From positions 1,364,001-1,428,000 of the forward strand of contig NZ_OZ244708.1 in NCBI RefSeq assembly GCF_965218915.1: 64,000 nucleotides of DNA. Direction: 5' to 3'. The notes below the pieces were generated by a model. That model worked only from the letters and a program-made list of their open reading frames with translations, did not search any database and was not told where the DNA came from. Position numbers and translations under genes: made by a program. This DNA comes from Novosphingopyxis sp965218915 (GTDB lineage Bacteria > Pseudomonadota > Alphaproteobacteria > Sphingomonadales > Sphingomonadaceae). Below are positions 23,504-31,831 of the stretch, piece by piece. Within the stretch, counting starts at the first letter, position 1, and the number at the start of each line of letters is the position of its first letter.

Positions 23504-24640
23504 ATGGCTTTCAAGATCGCCGTCCTGAAGGAAACCGCTCCCGGCGAGCGGCGCGTCGCCGCGGTGCCGGAGACGGTGAAGAAGCTGGCGGCGCTGGGCG
23601 CCACGGTGGCGGTCGAAAGCGGCGCGGGCGTGGGTGCCACGGTGAGCGACGAAGACTACCGCGGGGCCGGGGCCGATGTCGCCGCCCGCGCGGCGGCCGT
23701 CGAGGATGCGGATCTCGTGCTGGCGGTGCAGGGACCCGAGGCGGGCGATCTGGCGGGCGCGAAGCCGGGCGCGATGCTGGCCGCCTCGCTGGATCCGTTC
23801 GGCCGGCGCGATCGGATCGCGGCCTATGCCGCCGCCGGGATCGACGCGCTGGCGATGGAGTTCATGCCGCGGATCACCCGCGCGCAATCGATGGATATCC
23901 TATCGTCGCAATCGAACCTGAGCGGCTACAAGTCGGTGCTCGAAGCCGCACGCTATTACGGCCGCGCCTTTCCGATGATGATGACCGCGGCGGGCACGGT
24001 TTCGGCGGCGCGCCTGTTCGTGATGGGCGTGGGCGTGGCGGGACTGCAGGCGATCGCCACCGCCAAACGGCTGGGCGCGCAGGTCAGTGCCACCGACGTG
24101 CGCTCGGCCACGAAGGAGCAGATCAAGTCGCTCGGCGCCAAACCCGTGTTCGTAGAGACGGTCGCGGGGATCGAGGGCGAGGGGGCGGGCGGCTACGCCA
24201 CCGAGATGTCGGACGCGTATAAACAGGCGCAGGCCGAACTGGTGTCCGATCATATCGCCAGGCAGGATATCGTCATCACCACCGCGCTGATCCCGGGCCG
24301 GGCCGCGCCGCGCCTGATCGGCGACGCGCAGATCGCCAGTATGCGGCCCGGCAGCGTGATCGTGGATCTTGCTGCCGAACAGGGCGGCAATGTCGAGGGC
24401 GCCGTCGCGGGGCAGGTGGTGGAGCTGCATGGCGTGCGCATCGTCGGCGCAAAGGACATGGCCTCGACCATGGCGGCCGATACCTCGGCGCTGTTTGCGC
24501 GCAACCTGTATAATTTCATCAACGCCTTCTGGGCCGAGGGTGCGCAAACGCCCGTCTTTCCCGACGACGACGAGATCGTGCAGGGCGTTCGGGTAACCAG
24601 GAATGGCAAGATCGTGAACGAAAGACTGGCGACCGCCTGA
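23504..24640 (+). CDS. pntAA: NAD(P) transhydrogenase subunit alpha part 1 (NAD-binding domain I)
   Basis: 378 residues, the soluble NAD(H)-binding dI component of the proton-pumping transhydrogenase, which makes NADPH from NADH using the proton gradient. KETAPGERRVAAVPETVKKL opens the alanine-dehydrogenase/PNT N-terminal domain; the Rossmann loop GVGVAG is at 175-180 after RLFVM, and the mobile-loop region with YATEMSDAYK follows near 230. In this organism the alpha subunit is split into pntAA and pntAB, as in Rhodospirillum. Unusually, a fasciclin gene and its terminator separate it from pntAB. Confidence 0.96.
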   Translation: MAFKIAVLKETAPGERRVAAVPETVKKLAALGATVAVESGAGVGATVSDEDYRGAGADVAARAAAVEDADLVLAVQGPEAGDLAGAKPGAMLAASLDPFGRRDRIAAYAAAGIDALAMEFMPRITRAQSMDILSSQSNLSGYKSVLEAARYYGRAFPMMMTAAGTVSAARLFVMGVGVAGLQAIATAKRLGAQVSATDVRSATKEQIKSLGAKPVFVETVAGIEGEGAGGYATEMSDAYKQAQAELVSDHIARQDIVITTALIPGRAAPRLIGDAQIASMRPGSVIVDLAAEQGGNVEGAVAGQVVELHGVRIVGAKDMASTMAADTSALFARNLYNFINAFWAEGAQTPVFPDDDEIVQGVRVTRNGKIVNERLATA

Positions 24641-24775
24641 GCGTCGCGCGGAGAGACTCTACGCGCGGCGGCGCAAATCGATCCGGCTCCGGTATAAATA
24701 ATATTGTCCGCAACTTTAGGCGGCCGGGCTCCGTAAACCTGGCACAAGTTGGAAACAATCGAACGGAGCTTTCCT

Positions 24776-25375
24776 ATGAATAACAGGACTTTACTCGCCG
24801 CCACCGCCGCATCGGCCCTAGCTCTCGTCGGTTGTCAGAACATGGGCATGGAAGACGGCATGTCGACTTCTACCAATGCCGGCGCTACCAGCACCGTGAT
24901 GGTCGGCGGCGCCGCGATGTATCCCACGCGCAACATCATCGAAAATGCCGTCAACAGCAAGGTCCACACCACGCTGGTGGCCGCGGTCAAGGCTGCCGGG
25001 CTCGTCGATACGCTGTCCGGCCCCGGACCGTTCACCGTGTTCGCGCCGACCAACGCCGCGTTCGATGCGCTGCCCGCCGGCACGGTGGATAGCTTGCTGC
25101 AGCCGGCCAACAAAGCCAAGCTGACCAAGGTGCTGACCTACCATGTCGTGCCCGGCCGGATCACCGCCGCCGATATTGCCGCGAAGATCAAGGCTGGCGG
25201 CGGCACCGCCACTTACACTACGGTCGAAGGCGAACGGCTGACCTTCCGCATGAACGGCAGCGCGGTTGTCGCGAGCGGCGTCGGCGGTGGTTCGGCCACC
25301 GTGACGCAGGCCGATGTGATCCAGTCCAACGGCGTGATCCATGTGGTCAACGGCGTGCTGCTGCCCACGATGTAA
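24776..25375 (+). CDS. Fasciclin-domain (FAS1) lipoprotein
   Basis: 199 residues. The start at 24776 has ACGGAG ahead and gives a lipoprotein signal peptide with lipobox ALVGC (Cys19). After a Met/Ser/Thr-rich linker, a FAS1 domain occupies residues 55-199, with TLVAAVKAAGLVDTLSGPGP FTVFAPT-type H1 box (GPFTVFAPTNAAFDALP), LTYHVVPGRI and the final VIQSNGVIHVVNGVLLP. FAS1 domains mediate adhesion or binding at the cell surface. The gene has its own AT-rich leader (CGGTATAAATAATATT) and a terminator behind it, so it is a separate unit inserted between pntAA and pntAB. Confidence 0.92.
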   Translation: MNNRTLLAATAASALALVGCQNMGMEDGMSTSTNAGATSTVMVGGAAMYPTRNIIENAVNSKVHTTLVAAVKAAGLVDTLSGPGPFTVFAPTNAAFDALPAGTVDSLLQPANKAKLTKVLTYHVVPGRITAADIAAKIKAGGGTATYTTVEGERLTFRMNGSAVVASGVGGGSATVTQADVIQSNGVIHVVNGVLLPTM

Positions 25376-25418
25376 CAGGCTTCACGGACAGCGACGTCCC
25401 CTCCTGTCCGCGCAAGAG

Positions 25419-25446
25419 CGCCCGGTTCGAAAGGACCGGGCGTTTT
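25419..25446 (+). terminator. Rho-independent terminator after the fasciclin gene
   Basis: Perfect 8-bp GC-rich stem, CGCCCGGT (25419-25426) and ACCGGGCG (25435-25442), around an 8-base loop, followed directly by TTTT. It lies 44 bases after the fasciclin stop and 82 bases before pntAB, so pntAB-pntB need their own promoter or read-through. Confidence 0.85.
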
Positions 25447-25527
25447 CATTGGTCCATATCGCTGCTCGACAGGGCACGCGCGCTTTGCAACAAGGCGGGA
25501 CTTCGAAAGCCGATAGCGGGGCGTCTC

Positions 25528-25812
25528 ATGGATTTCATTTCTATCCTGTCGATTTTCATATTGGCCTGCTTCGTCGGCTATTACGTCGTATGGTCGGTCA
25601 CCCCGGCGCTGCATACCCCGCTGATGGCGGTGACCAATGCGATCTCCTCGGTGATCGTGGTCGGCGCGCTGATCGCCAGCGCCGCGGCGGCGGTGCCGGG
25701 CGCCAAATGGCTCGGGCTTGCCGCGGTCGTGCTCGCCAGCATCAACATCTTCGGCGGTTTCGCGGTGACCGAACGCATGCTCGCGATGTACAAGAAGAAG
25801 GAGCGCAAGTGA
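25528..25812 (+). CDS. pntAB: NAD(P) transhydrogenase subunit alpha part 2 (membrane)
   Basis: 94 residues with three hydrophobic helices (ISILSIFILACFVGYYVVWS, AISSVIVVGALIASAAAA, WLGLAAVVLASINIFGGFAV) and a basic tail MYKKKERK. This is the membrane part of the split alpha subunit that, with PntB, forms the proton channel; VTPALHTPLMAVTNAISS is strongly conserved in the family. Its stop overlaps the ATG of pntB by one base (TGATG). Confidence 0.95.
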   Translation: MDFISILSIFILACFVGYYVVWSVTPALHTPLMAVTNAISSVIVVGALIASAAAAVPGAKWLGLAAVVLASINIFGGFAVTERMLAMYKKKERK

Positions 25813-27266
25813 TGGGCGCGCTCCTGACGTCCGCCGCCGCCGCGCACGGTTCGGTGAACCCGTGGGTGGCGCTCGCCTATCTGGTGGCCGGCGTGTGCTT
25901 CATCCTCGCGCTGCGTGGCCTCAGTTCGCCGGTGAGCGCGCGCAGGGGCAACCGTTATGGCATGGCGGGGATGGCCATCGCCGTCGTTACCACGCTGGCA
26001 ACGCACTTCACCGCCGATATCTGGGAAATCGCCGTCGCGATCGCGATCGGCGCGGTCATCGGCATCGTCACCGCGCGGCGCATCGCCATGACGGCGATGC
26101 CGCAGCTCGTCGCCGCCTTCCACAGCCTCGTCGGCCTCGCCGCCGTACTGGTTGCGGGCGCGGCGTTTATGAACCCGGACAGCTTCGGCATTTTGGGCGC
26201 GAACGGAGAAATCCTCGGCGTCAGCCGGATCGAGATGGCGCTCGGCGCGGCGATCGGCGCGATCACCTTTTCCGGCTCGGTGATCGCGTTCCTGAAGCTC
26301 AACGGCAATATGTCCGGCTCGCCGATCCTGCTGCCCGCGCGGCACATCATCAATCTCGGCGTGCTGCTCGCGATCCTCGTCCTCGTGGCGCTCTACACCG
26401 CGGCGCCGGGAATGGGCGCGGGCGACGGCTTCTACTTCCCCCTCGTCGTACTGCTCGCCTTTGCCATTGGCTTCCTGCTGATCGTCCCGATCGGCGGCGC
26501 GGACATGCCGGTCGTCGTGTCGATGCTCAACAGCTATTCGGGCTGGGCCGCGGCGGCGATGGGCTTCACGCTCGGCAATACCGCGATGATCATCACCGGC
26601 GCGCTGGTCGGCAGCTCGGGCGCGATTCTCAGCTACATCATGTGCCGCGCGATGAACCGCAGCTTCATCAGCGTGATCGCGGGCGGCTTCGGTGCGGAAA
26701 GCGGCGGCGATGGCAGTGGCGGCGAAAAGATCGACCGGCCGTGGAAACGCGGCAGCGCGGAAGACGCCGCCTTTCTGATGCAGCAGGCCGAGACCGTAAT
26801 CATCGTGCCCGGATACGGCATGGCGGTGGCGCAGGCGCAGCACGCGCTGCGCGAAATGACCGATATGCTGAAGGAGAAGGGGGTTTCGGTCAAATTCGCC
26901 ATCCATCCGGTCGCGGGCCGCATGCCGGGCCATATGAACGTGCTGCTGGCCGAAGCGAACGTGCCCTATGACGATGTGTTCGAGCTGGAGGACATCAACA
27001 GCGAGTTTGCCCAGGCCGACGTCGCCTTCGTGATCGGCGCGAACGACGTCACCAACCCCGCCGCCAAGACCGACAAGACATCGCCGATCTACGGCATGCC
27101 GGTGCTCGACGTGGAAAAGGCCAAGACCGTGCTGTTCATCAAGCGGTCGATGGGCGGCGTGGGCTATGCGGGGGTGGACAACGAGGTATTCTACCGCGAC
27201 AACACGATGATGTTGCTCTCCGACGCGAAGAAGATGTGCGAGGAGATCGTAAAGGCGCTGGGCTGA
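25812..27266 (+). CDS. pntB: NAD(P) transhydrogenase subunit beta
   Basis: 484 residues. The first ~270 are hydrophobic with about nine helices (starting VALAYLVAGVCFILALRGLS), the rest is the NADP(H)-binding domain dIII: IVPGYGMAVAQAQHALREM contains the Rossmann-like GYGMAVAQAQ, HPVAGRMPGHMNVLLAEA is the conserved VAGRMPGH loop, and IGANDVTNPAAKTDKTSPIY contacts NADP. Start is the ATG overlapping the pntAB stop. With PntAA and PntAB it completes the proton-translocating transhydrogenase of the inner membrane. Confidence 0.97.
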   Translation: MGALLTSAAAAHGSVNPWVALAYLVAGVCFILALRGLSSPVSARRGNRYGMAGMAIAVVTTLATHFTADIWEIAVAIAIGAVIGIVTARRIAMTAMPQLVAAFHSLVGLAAVLVAGAAFMNPDSFGILGANGEILGVSRIEMALGAAIGAITFSGSVIAFLKLNGNMSGSPILLPARHIINLGVLLAILVLVALYTAAPGMGAGDGFYFPLVVLLAFAIGFLLIVPIGGADMPVVVSMLNSYSGWAAAAMGFTLGNTAMIITGALVGSSGAILSYIMCRAMNRSFISVIAGGFGAESGGDGSGGEKIDRPWKRGSAEDAAFLMQQAETVIIVPGYGMAVAQAQHALREMTDMLKEKGVSVKFAIHPVAGRMPGHMNVLLAEANVPYDDVFELEDINSEFAQADVAFVIGANDVTNPAAKTDKTSPIYGMPVLDVEKAKTVLFIKRSMGGVGYAGVDNEVFYRDNTMMLLSDAKKMCEEIVKALG

Positions 27267-27294
27267 AACAGCGGGCGTACGGGGTTGGAATATT

Positions 27295-27987
27295 ATGCGT
27301 AAAATCGGTCTCATCGGTGGGATGAGCTGGGTTTCCACCGAAACCTATTATCGCCGCATCAACAGCCGCGTGCAGATCGCGCGGGGGCATGATTTCTCCG
27401 CGCCGATGGTCGTGGAAAGCCTGGACTTCAACGGGCTGATCCGCACCACCGATAAGGAAGCGTGGAAACAGGCGGCCGAAATCCTGAGCGATGCTGCCAA
27501 GCGTCTCGAAGGGTCAGGCGCAACGGCGATCCTGATCGGCGCCAATTCCATGCACAAGGTTTACGATGAGGTTGCCGAGGCGGTGTCCGTGCCGGTGATC
27601 CATATCGCCGATGTGATCGGGGTCAAGATGAAGGCCGACGGGGTGCGGAGCGCCGCGTTGATCGGTACCCGCAACGTCATGATCGAGCCTTGGTATCGTC
27701 AGCGCCTGATCGAACATGGCGTTTCGCTGCTGCCGCCCGACATGGCGCGCGTCGATGAAATCGACCGGATCATCTATGACGAGTTGATGAAAGGCGTGGT
27801 CAAGCGGGATGCCGAGCGCACGCTCAAGACGTTCATCACCAATATCGACAAGACCGGTGTGAAGGCGATCGTGCTGGGATGTACCGAGCTTGATCTGATC
27901 GTCGACACCAATGCCAATATCCTGCCGATCTACGACAGCACGAAGATCCACGCCGATGCGGCGGTGGACTGGATATTGGAGCGATAG
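27295..27987 (+). CDS. Aspartate/glutamate racemase family protein
   Basis: 230 residues, two-lobed Asp/Glu racemase fold: IGLIGGMSWVSTETYYRRIN at the N-terminus, LIGANSMHKVYDE near residue 80, and VLGCTELDLI near 195. In two-base racemases both lobes offer a cysteine; here only the second (GCTE) is present, and the first position is in GANSMH where the family usually has CNT or TNT. E. coli YgeA, an amino-acid racemase of the same clan, also lacks the first cysteine (it has Thr). So this may be an inefficient, one-sided or different enzyme. It follows pntB by 28 bases and may share its message. Confidence 0.85.
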   Translation: MRKIGLIGGMSWVSTETYYRRINSRVQIARGHDFSAPMVVESLDFNGLIRTTDKEAWKQAAEILSDAAKRLEGSGATAILIGANSMHKVYDEVAEAVSVPVIHIADVIGVKMKADGVRSAALIGTRNVMIEPWYRQRLIEHGVSLLPPDMARVDEIDRIIYDELMKGVVKRDAERTLKTFITNIDKTGVKAIVLGCTELDLIVDTNANILPIYDSTKIHADAAVDWILER

Positions 27988-28008
27988 AAGAGCCCCCCGG
28001 GGCGCTTC
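27987..28008. terminator. Hairpin between convergent genes
   Basis: GAAGAGCCCC and GGGGCGCTTC pair with one mismatch right at the stop of the racemase gene, 6 bases before the end of the converging DUF2147 gene. There is no U-tract on either strand, so it may be a weak bidirectional terminator or an RNA-end stabiliser. Confidence 0.45.
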
Positions 28009-28013
28009 GAAGA

Positions 28014-28433
28014 TCAGCCCAGGCGCGTCCAAGTCTGCGATTTGCAGAACGGTCCGATGCAGCCTTTCACCTGAAGTTTGCCGGAAGACTGACGCTGGAG
28101 CAGCGAGCGGTAGGTCTTGCCCTTCTTGGGATCGTAGATTTCGCCGCGCCACTCGTCGCCGTCTTCCTTGAAACCGGTGAGCACCGGGAGGCCGAGCAGC
28201 TTGCGGCTACGCTTCGACCTATCCGGATTGTGGACATCGCGCTGATCGACGCCCTGCGGCGGGGTCTTGATAAATTTCACGAGCTTGCCGCATAGGCTCT
28301 GTCCGCACGGAGCGATTTCGATCACCGCATCCTTGTCTTCGGTAACCCATTTGCCGGTGACCGGTTGGGCGGCGAAAGCCGGGGCGGTGACCGCGATCAG
28401 CGCGATGGCGGCGAGGGCTTTCAAATTCTTCAT
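28014..28433 (-). CDS. DUF2147 domain protein, periplasmic
   Basis: 139 residues from ATG 28433, giving signal peptide MKNLKALAAIALIAVTAPAF (cleavage after AFA). The mature part has the DUF2147 pattern: VTGKWVTEDKDAVIEIAPCG, LCGKLV, a middle LLGLPVLTGF, then EWRGEIYDPKKGKTYRSLLQ and LQVKGCIGPFCKSQTWTR at the end. Four cysteines in two nearby pairs probably form disulfides. The family is widespread in Proteobacteria as small beta-barrel exported proteins with unknown function. Confidence 0.85.
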   Translation of the reverse strand: MKNLKALAAIALIAVTAPAFAAQPVTGKWVTEDKDAVIEIAPCGQSLCGKLVKFIKTPPQGVDQRDVHNPDRSKRSRKLLGLPVLTGFKEDGDEWRGEIYDPKKGKTYRSLLQRQSSGKLQVKGCIGPFCKSQTWTRLG

Positions 28434-28526
28434 CGCGTCCACTCCGTTCGAATTCCGCATGATTTCTAGCGAATGCCCAATGTCTTAGGGATGAACGGAG
28501 CCGGCGAACGCCTGTTCCCGTCGGTT

Positions 28527-29519
28527 TCACAGATGGAAGGCGTCGGAGATCGAACAGGCCGCCGGACCCAGGATGACGATGAACAGCACCGGCAGGATGA
28601 ACAGGATCAGCGGAACCGTCATGATCGCTGGTAGGCGCGCGGCCTTTTCCTCGGCGCGCATCATGCGCTCGTTGCGGAACTCGGCCGAGAGGACCCGGAG
28701 CGCGGACGCGAGGGGCGTGCCGTATTTCTCGGTCTGGATCATGGTCGTCACCACGCCCTTCACCGCGTCGAGGTTGACGCGATAGGCGAGGTTCTCGAAC
28801 GCCATGCGCCGTTCGGTGAGGAACCCCAATTCGATCGCGGTGAGGGAGAATTCGTCGCCCAGTTCGGGGTAGCCGCGGCCCAATTCGCGCGCGACGCGGC
28901 CGAATGCCGCATCGACGGTCAGGCCCGCCTCGGCGCAGATCACGAGCAGATCGAGCGCGTCGGGAAGACCCTTGCGGATCGCGTCGGAACGTTTGTTGAT
29001 GGCATTTTTGAGGAAGATATCCGGCGCCTTGTAGCTTCCGATCAAGGCGATGGCAAAGGTGCCGAAGCGTTTCAGTTCCGACCAGTCGGCCAGCCCGCCG
29101 AAGCCGTAGATGAACAGCGCCGCGCCGCCGCCGATCACGATCGGCAGCACCATGCGCGCGAAGATCACCGCAACGGCGAGTTCCTTCGAGCGCCACCCGG
29201 CCTGCGCCAGCTTCTGCTGAACTTCCTTGAGCTGGCTATCCTGCAATACTTTGAGCCGCGACAGGATCGCGCGCATCTGATCGGTGGTCTCGTTCTTCTT
29301 GACGAGCGAGGCGCGCTTCTTGGCGGTCGAAGCGGTGATGCCGGCCTTCAGCTGCTCGCGCCGTTCGTTCAGCGCCTTGACCCGCTTGGCCATGGGATCG
29401 CTGACCGTCACCGCGGCATAGATCGCGAAGAACACCGCCAGCGTGGCCACCCCGGCCAAAATCGTCGCGACGTAGAATATGTCGACGCCGAGCAGCGTTG
29501 GAGCGGAGGTAGGTTCCAT
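28527..29519 (-). CDS. tadC: Tad pilus inner-membrane protein TadC (GspF-type)
   Basis: 330 residues from ATG 29519, which has GAGGA ahead. It has an N-terminal helix (IFYVATILAGVATLAVFFAI), a charged cytosolic stretch, further helices, and the GspF/TadC domain with LPDALDLLVICAEAGLTVDA, IELGFLTERRMAFENLA and a final pair of helices (ILFILPVLFIVILGP). TadB and TadC form the inner-membrane platform that the ATPase drives to assemble Flp pili. It is the last gene of the operon seen here; the TPR protein TadD often next to it is absent. Confidence 0.92.
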   Translation of the reverse strand: MEPTSAPTLLGVDIFYVATILAGVATLAVFFAIYAAVTVSDPMAKRVKALNERREQLKAGITASTAKKRASLVKKNETTDQMRAILSRLKVLQDSQLKEVQQKLAQAGWRSKELAVAVIFARMVLPIVIGGGAALFIYGFGGLADWSELKRFGTFAIALIGSYKAPDIFLKNAINKRSDAIRKGLPDALDLLVICAEAGLTVDAAFGRVARELGRGYPELGDEFSLTAIELGFLTERRMAFENLAYRVNLDAVKGVVTTMIQTEKYGTPLASALRVLSAEFRNERMMRAEEKAARLPAIMTVPLILFILPVLFIVILGPAACSISDAFHL

Positions 29520-29532
29520 CGTCAGTCGATCC

Positions 29533-30495
29533 TCAAATTTCGAAGCTGACCATCTTGCCCATGATAAAGGCACCGATGGACATCCAGATCAGGCCGCCGA
29601 TCCCGGCGACGATGAGGCGATCTTCGTAGAAGAAGCCCTCGAGGTAGCCCGGGTTCATCCAGTACACGATGCCGAACACGAAAAAGGGCAGCGAACCGAC
29701 GATATAGGCCGAAGCTTTCGATTCGGAGCTCATCGCCCGAATTTTCAGCTTCATCTGGGCACGCTTGCGCAGCACATCGGCCAGATTGCCGAGGGTTTCC
29801 GCAAGGTTGCCGCCGGTTTCGCGCTGGATGGCCAAAGTGATGACAAAGAACTGGAATTCGGCCGTGCCGAGGCGCGAGGCGACATCCTGCAACGCGTCCT
29901 CCATGGTGTGGCCGATGCGCATCTTCTCGGTAACCAGCTTGAATTCCTCGCCCACCGGACCGGGAATTTCCTTGGCGACAACGGTCAGCGTCTCGCCGAT
30001 CGGCAGGCCGGATTTCAACCCGCGAACGAGCAATTCGAGCGCGTCCGGAAAATTGGTGGTGAATTTGGTGATGCGCTTCTTGATCATTCGCCCGATTACG
30101 AAATGGGGCGCTCCGAGACCTGCGATCACACCCAGAAACAGGCTCAAAAAGGCCGGAGCTCCGCGCAGCATCAGCAATAGAAAGGTGGCCGCGAACAGCG
30201 CGCCACAAACCAGCAGATATTTTTGAAGGGTAATATTCTTGCCGGTCTGCTGGAGCCGGAGGATCAGCTTGTCGATGCGGCTGCTGCCCTTGCCCCCTTT
30301 CGGGCGGCGTTGCGCCGCAACGGCTTTGCGCATCTGCTTTTCTAAGAGTGCTTCATCGCTGTTGCTGTGGCGAAGCTTGACCGCCGTCAGCCGGCGCGAG
30401 GTGGCTTTGCCGATGCTGGGACCCGCAAATGCCATCGCAACCATGCCCAGCATGATCACCATGGTCGCGGCGAACATCATCATCTGTGTGCTCAT
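29533..30495 (-). CDS. tadB: Tad pilus inner-membrane protein TadB (GspF-type)
   Basis: 320 residues. N-terminal helix (MVIMLGMVAMAFAGPSIG), two helices in the middle (YLLVCGALFAATFLLLMLRG, FLSLFLGVIAGLGAP), then the GspF domain: FPDALELLVRGLKSGLPIGE, GEEFKLVTEKMRIGHTMEDA, FFVITLAIQRETGGNLAETL, and two C-terminal helices. These are the TadB hallmarks. It should be preceded by cpaF/tadA, but only 58 bases separate it from cpaE. Confidence 0.93.
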   Translation of the reverse strand: MSTQMMMFAATMVIMLGMVAMAFAGPSIGKATSRRLTAVKLRHSNSDEALLEKQMRKAVAAQRRPKGGKGSSRIDKLILRLQQTGKNITLQKYLLVCGALFAATFLLLMLRGAPAFLSLFLGVIAGLGAPHFVIGRMIKKRITKFTTNFPDALELLVRGLKSGLPIGETLTVVAKEIPGPVGEEFKLVTEKMRIGHTMEDALQDVASRLGTAEFQFFVITLAIQRETGGNLAETLGNLADVLRKRAQMKLKIRAMSSESKASAYIVGSLPFFVFGIVYWMNPGYLEGFFYEDRLIVAGIGGLIWMSIGAFIMGKMVSFEI

Positions 30496-30553
30496 CTTGC
30501 GGTCCCGCTAGGTTGCGTTCGATGGGCGCGACCGGAACCGCACCCGAATTGGC

Positions 30554-31831
30554 TCAGGCCTTGGTCTTCGATGGCAGCAGCGAGGCGAACGAGAAGCCGC
30601 TCTTGCTCGCGCCCTTTTGCTTTTTACCCTTCACAGGTTCCGCTTCGGCCTGATCGAGTTCCTGGGCCTGACCGACCAAATGATCGGCGATTCCCTTGAT
30701 CGCGCTCGACGCCTTGCTGGCACGGACCGCCTCGACGATCGGCTTGCCAAGCTTGGAGGCCTGCGCGGCAGCTTTGGGATCGGACGGCACGATGAAGTCG
30801 ATCTTGTGTTCGACCGAGGATTCAAAGTCCTTTTTGCTGATTTCCAGCGCCGAGCTATGCACCTTGTTGGCGACCAGGATCAGGCGGCTCTGCGGCGCAT
30901 TGGATTTTAGCCAGGCGAGCAGCCTGATGGTGTCGCGCGCTGCCGCAAGTGTAAGCTCGGTGACCACGACATTGACCTGTACGTCATGCACCAGATGCGG
31001 ATAGTTTATCAGCATGCTCCGTGGCAGATCGATGATCGTCGCCTCGAATGCGCCCCGAAATTCTTCCTGCAGCTGGAAAAAGGCGGTGCCGTCGGTCATG
31101 ATCGGATTGCTGATCGGCGCTTCGGCCGAAAGCAGCGACAGCTTGTCGTTCGCCTTGATCATGGCGCGCTCGATGAACAGACCGTCGATGCGGCTGGGAT
31201 TGTCGATCGCGTCGGTCAGGCCGCGGCCCGGCTCGAGATCGAGCGATAGCGCGCCGGTGCCGAAATGTACGTCAAGATCCAGGAGAGCGGTAAGCCGCCC
31301 GATTCGGTCGCTCAGCAACCAGGCGAGCGAAGTGGCGATGGTCGATGCACCCACGCCGCCGCGCGTGCCGATGATCGCGGTCGAGATGTGGCTGTGCGCG
31401 GCGCCGTCATCCTCGGCCTTGGGCGCGTTCAGCATGGTCTGTGCCTGCGTGATCGAATCGCGCATCGCATCCGGGCTGAACGGCTTCAGCAGATAATCGT
31501 GCAGGCCGCTGACCATCAGATCGCGATAGAGCCGCACATCGTTGATCTGACCCACGGCGATTACCACCGTACCGGGTTCGCATACCTCGGCGAGGCCGTT
31601 GATATCGTTGAGCGGATCACCCGATTCGGACAGGTCGACCAGCAGGATATTGGGGCTGGCCGAAACAGACAACGACTGGATCGCGTTGCGCAATCCGCCC
31701 TTGTTCACCTTTTCCGGTGCCCAGCCCATATCTTCGCAGACCGAGCGGACGATATCATAAGTGTTGTCATCGCAGACGAAGGCAGCGAACGCATCGCGCG
31801 CGCCCCCACCGGCTTTCCAAGGTGCGTTCAT
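30554..31831 (-). CDS. cpaE: Tad pilus localisation protein CpaE/TadZ
   Basis: 425 residues. Residues 15-135 form an atypical receiver-like domain (AAFVCDDNTYDIVRSVCEDM, LVDLSESGDPLND, LLKPFSPDAM). The C-terminal half is a ParA/MinD-like ATPase: deviant Walker A GTRGGVGASTIATSLAW near 158, in which the usual lysine before T is absent as in other CpaE proteins, LLDLDVHFGTGALSLDL, and IIDLPRSM. CpaE/TadZ marks the cell pole for pilus assembly. A Lys/Ala-rich tail ends the protein. Its ATG overlaps the cpaD stop by one base. Confidence 0.9.
   Translation of the reverse strand: MNAPWKAGGGARDAFAAFVCDDNTYDIVRSVCEDMGWAPEKVNKGGLRNAIQSLSVSASPNILLVDLSESGDPLNDINGLAEVCEPGTVVIAVGQINDVRLYRDLMVSGLHDYLLKPFSPDAMRDSITQAQTMLNAPKAEDDGAAHSHISTAIIGTRGGVGASTIATSLAWLLSDRIGRLTALLDLDVHFGTGALSLDLEPGRGLTDAIDNPSRIDGLFIERAMIKANDKLSLLSAEAPISNPIMTDGTAFFQLQEEFRGAFEATIIDLPRSMLINYPHLVHDVQVNVVVTELTLAAARDTIRLLAWLKSNAPQSRLILVANKVHSSALEISKKDFESSVEHKIDFIVPSDPKAAAQASKLGKPIVEAVRASKASSAIKGIADHLVGQAQELDQAEAEPVKGKKQKGASKSGFSFASLLPSKTKA

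Noticed and set aside
24738..24760. TGGCAC near the fasciclin gene as a sigma-54 promoter
   Set aside because: TGGCAC is followed by AAGTTGG, so the TTGC element is not at the required spacing.
25581..27338. Long minus-strand open frame antisense to pntAB/pntB
   Set aside because: His/Arg/Asp-rich shadow translation of a GC-rich gene; pntAB and pntB on the plus strand have clear motifs.
30496..30553. A hidden or broken cpaF/tadA gene between cpaE and tadB
   Set aside because: The gap is 58 bases and shows no ATPase motif remnant, so the gene is absent here and not merely frameshifted.
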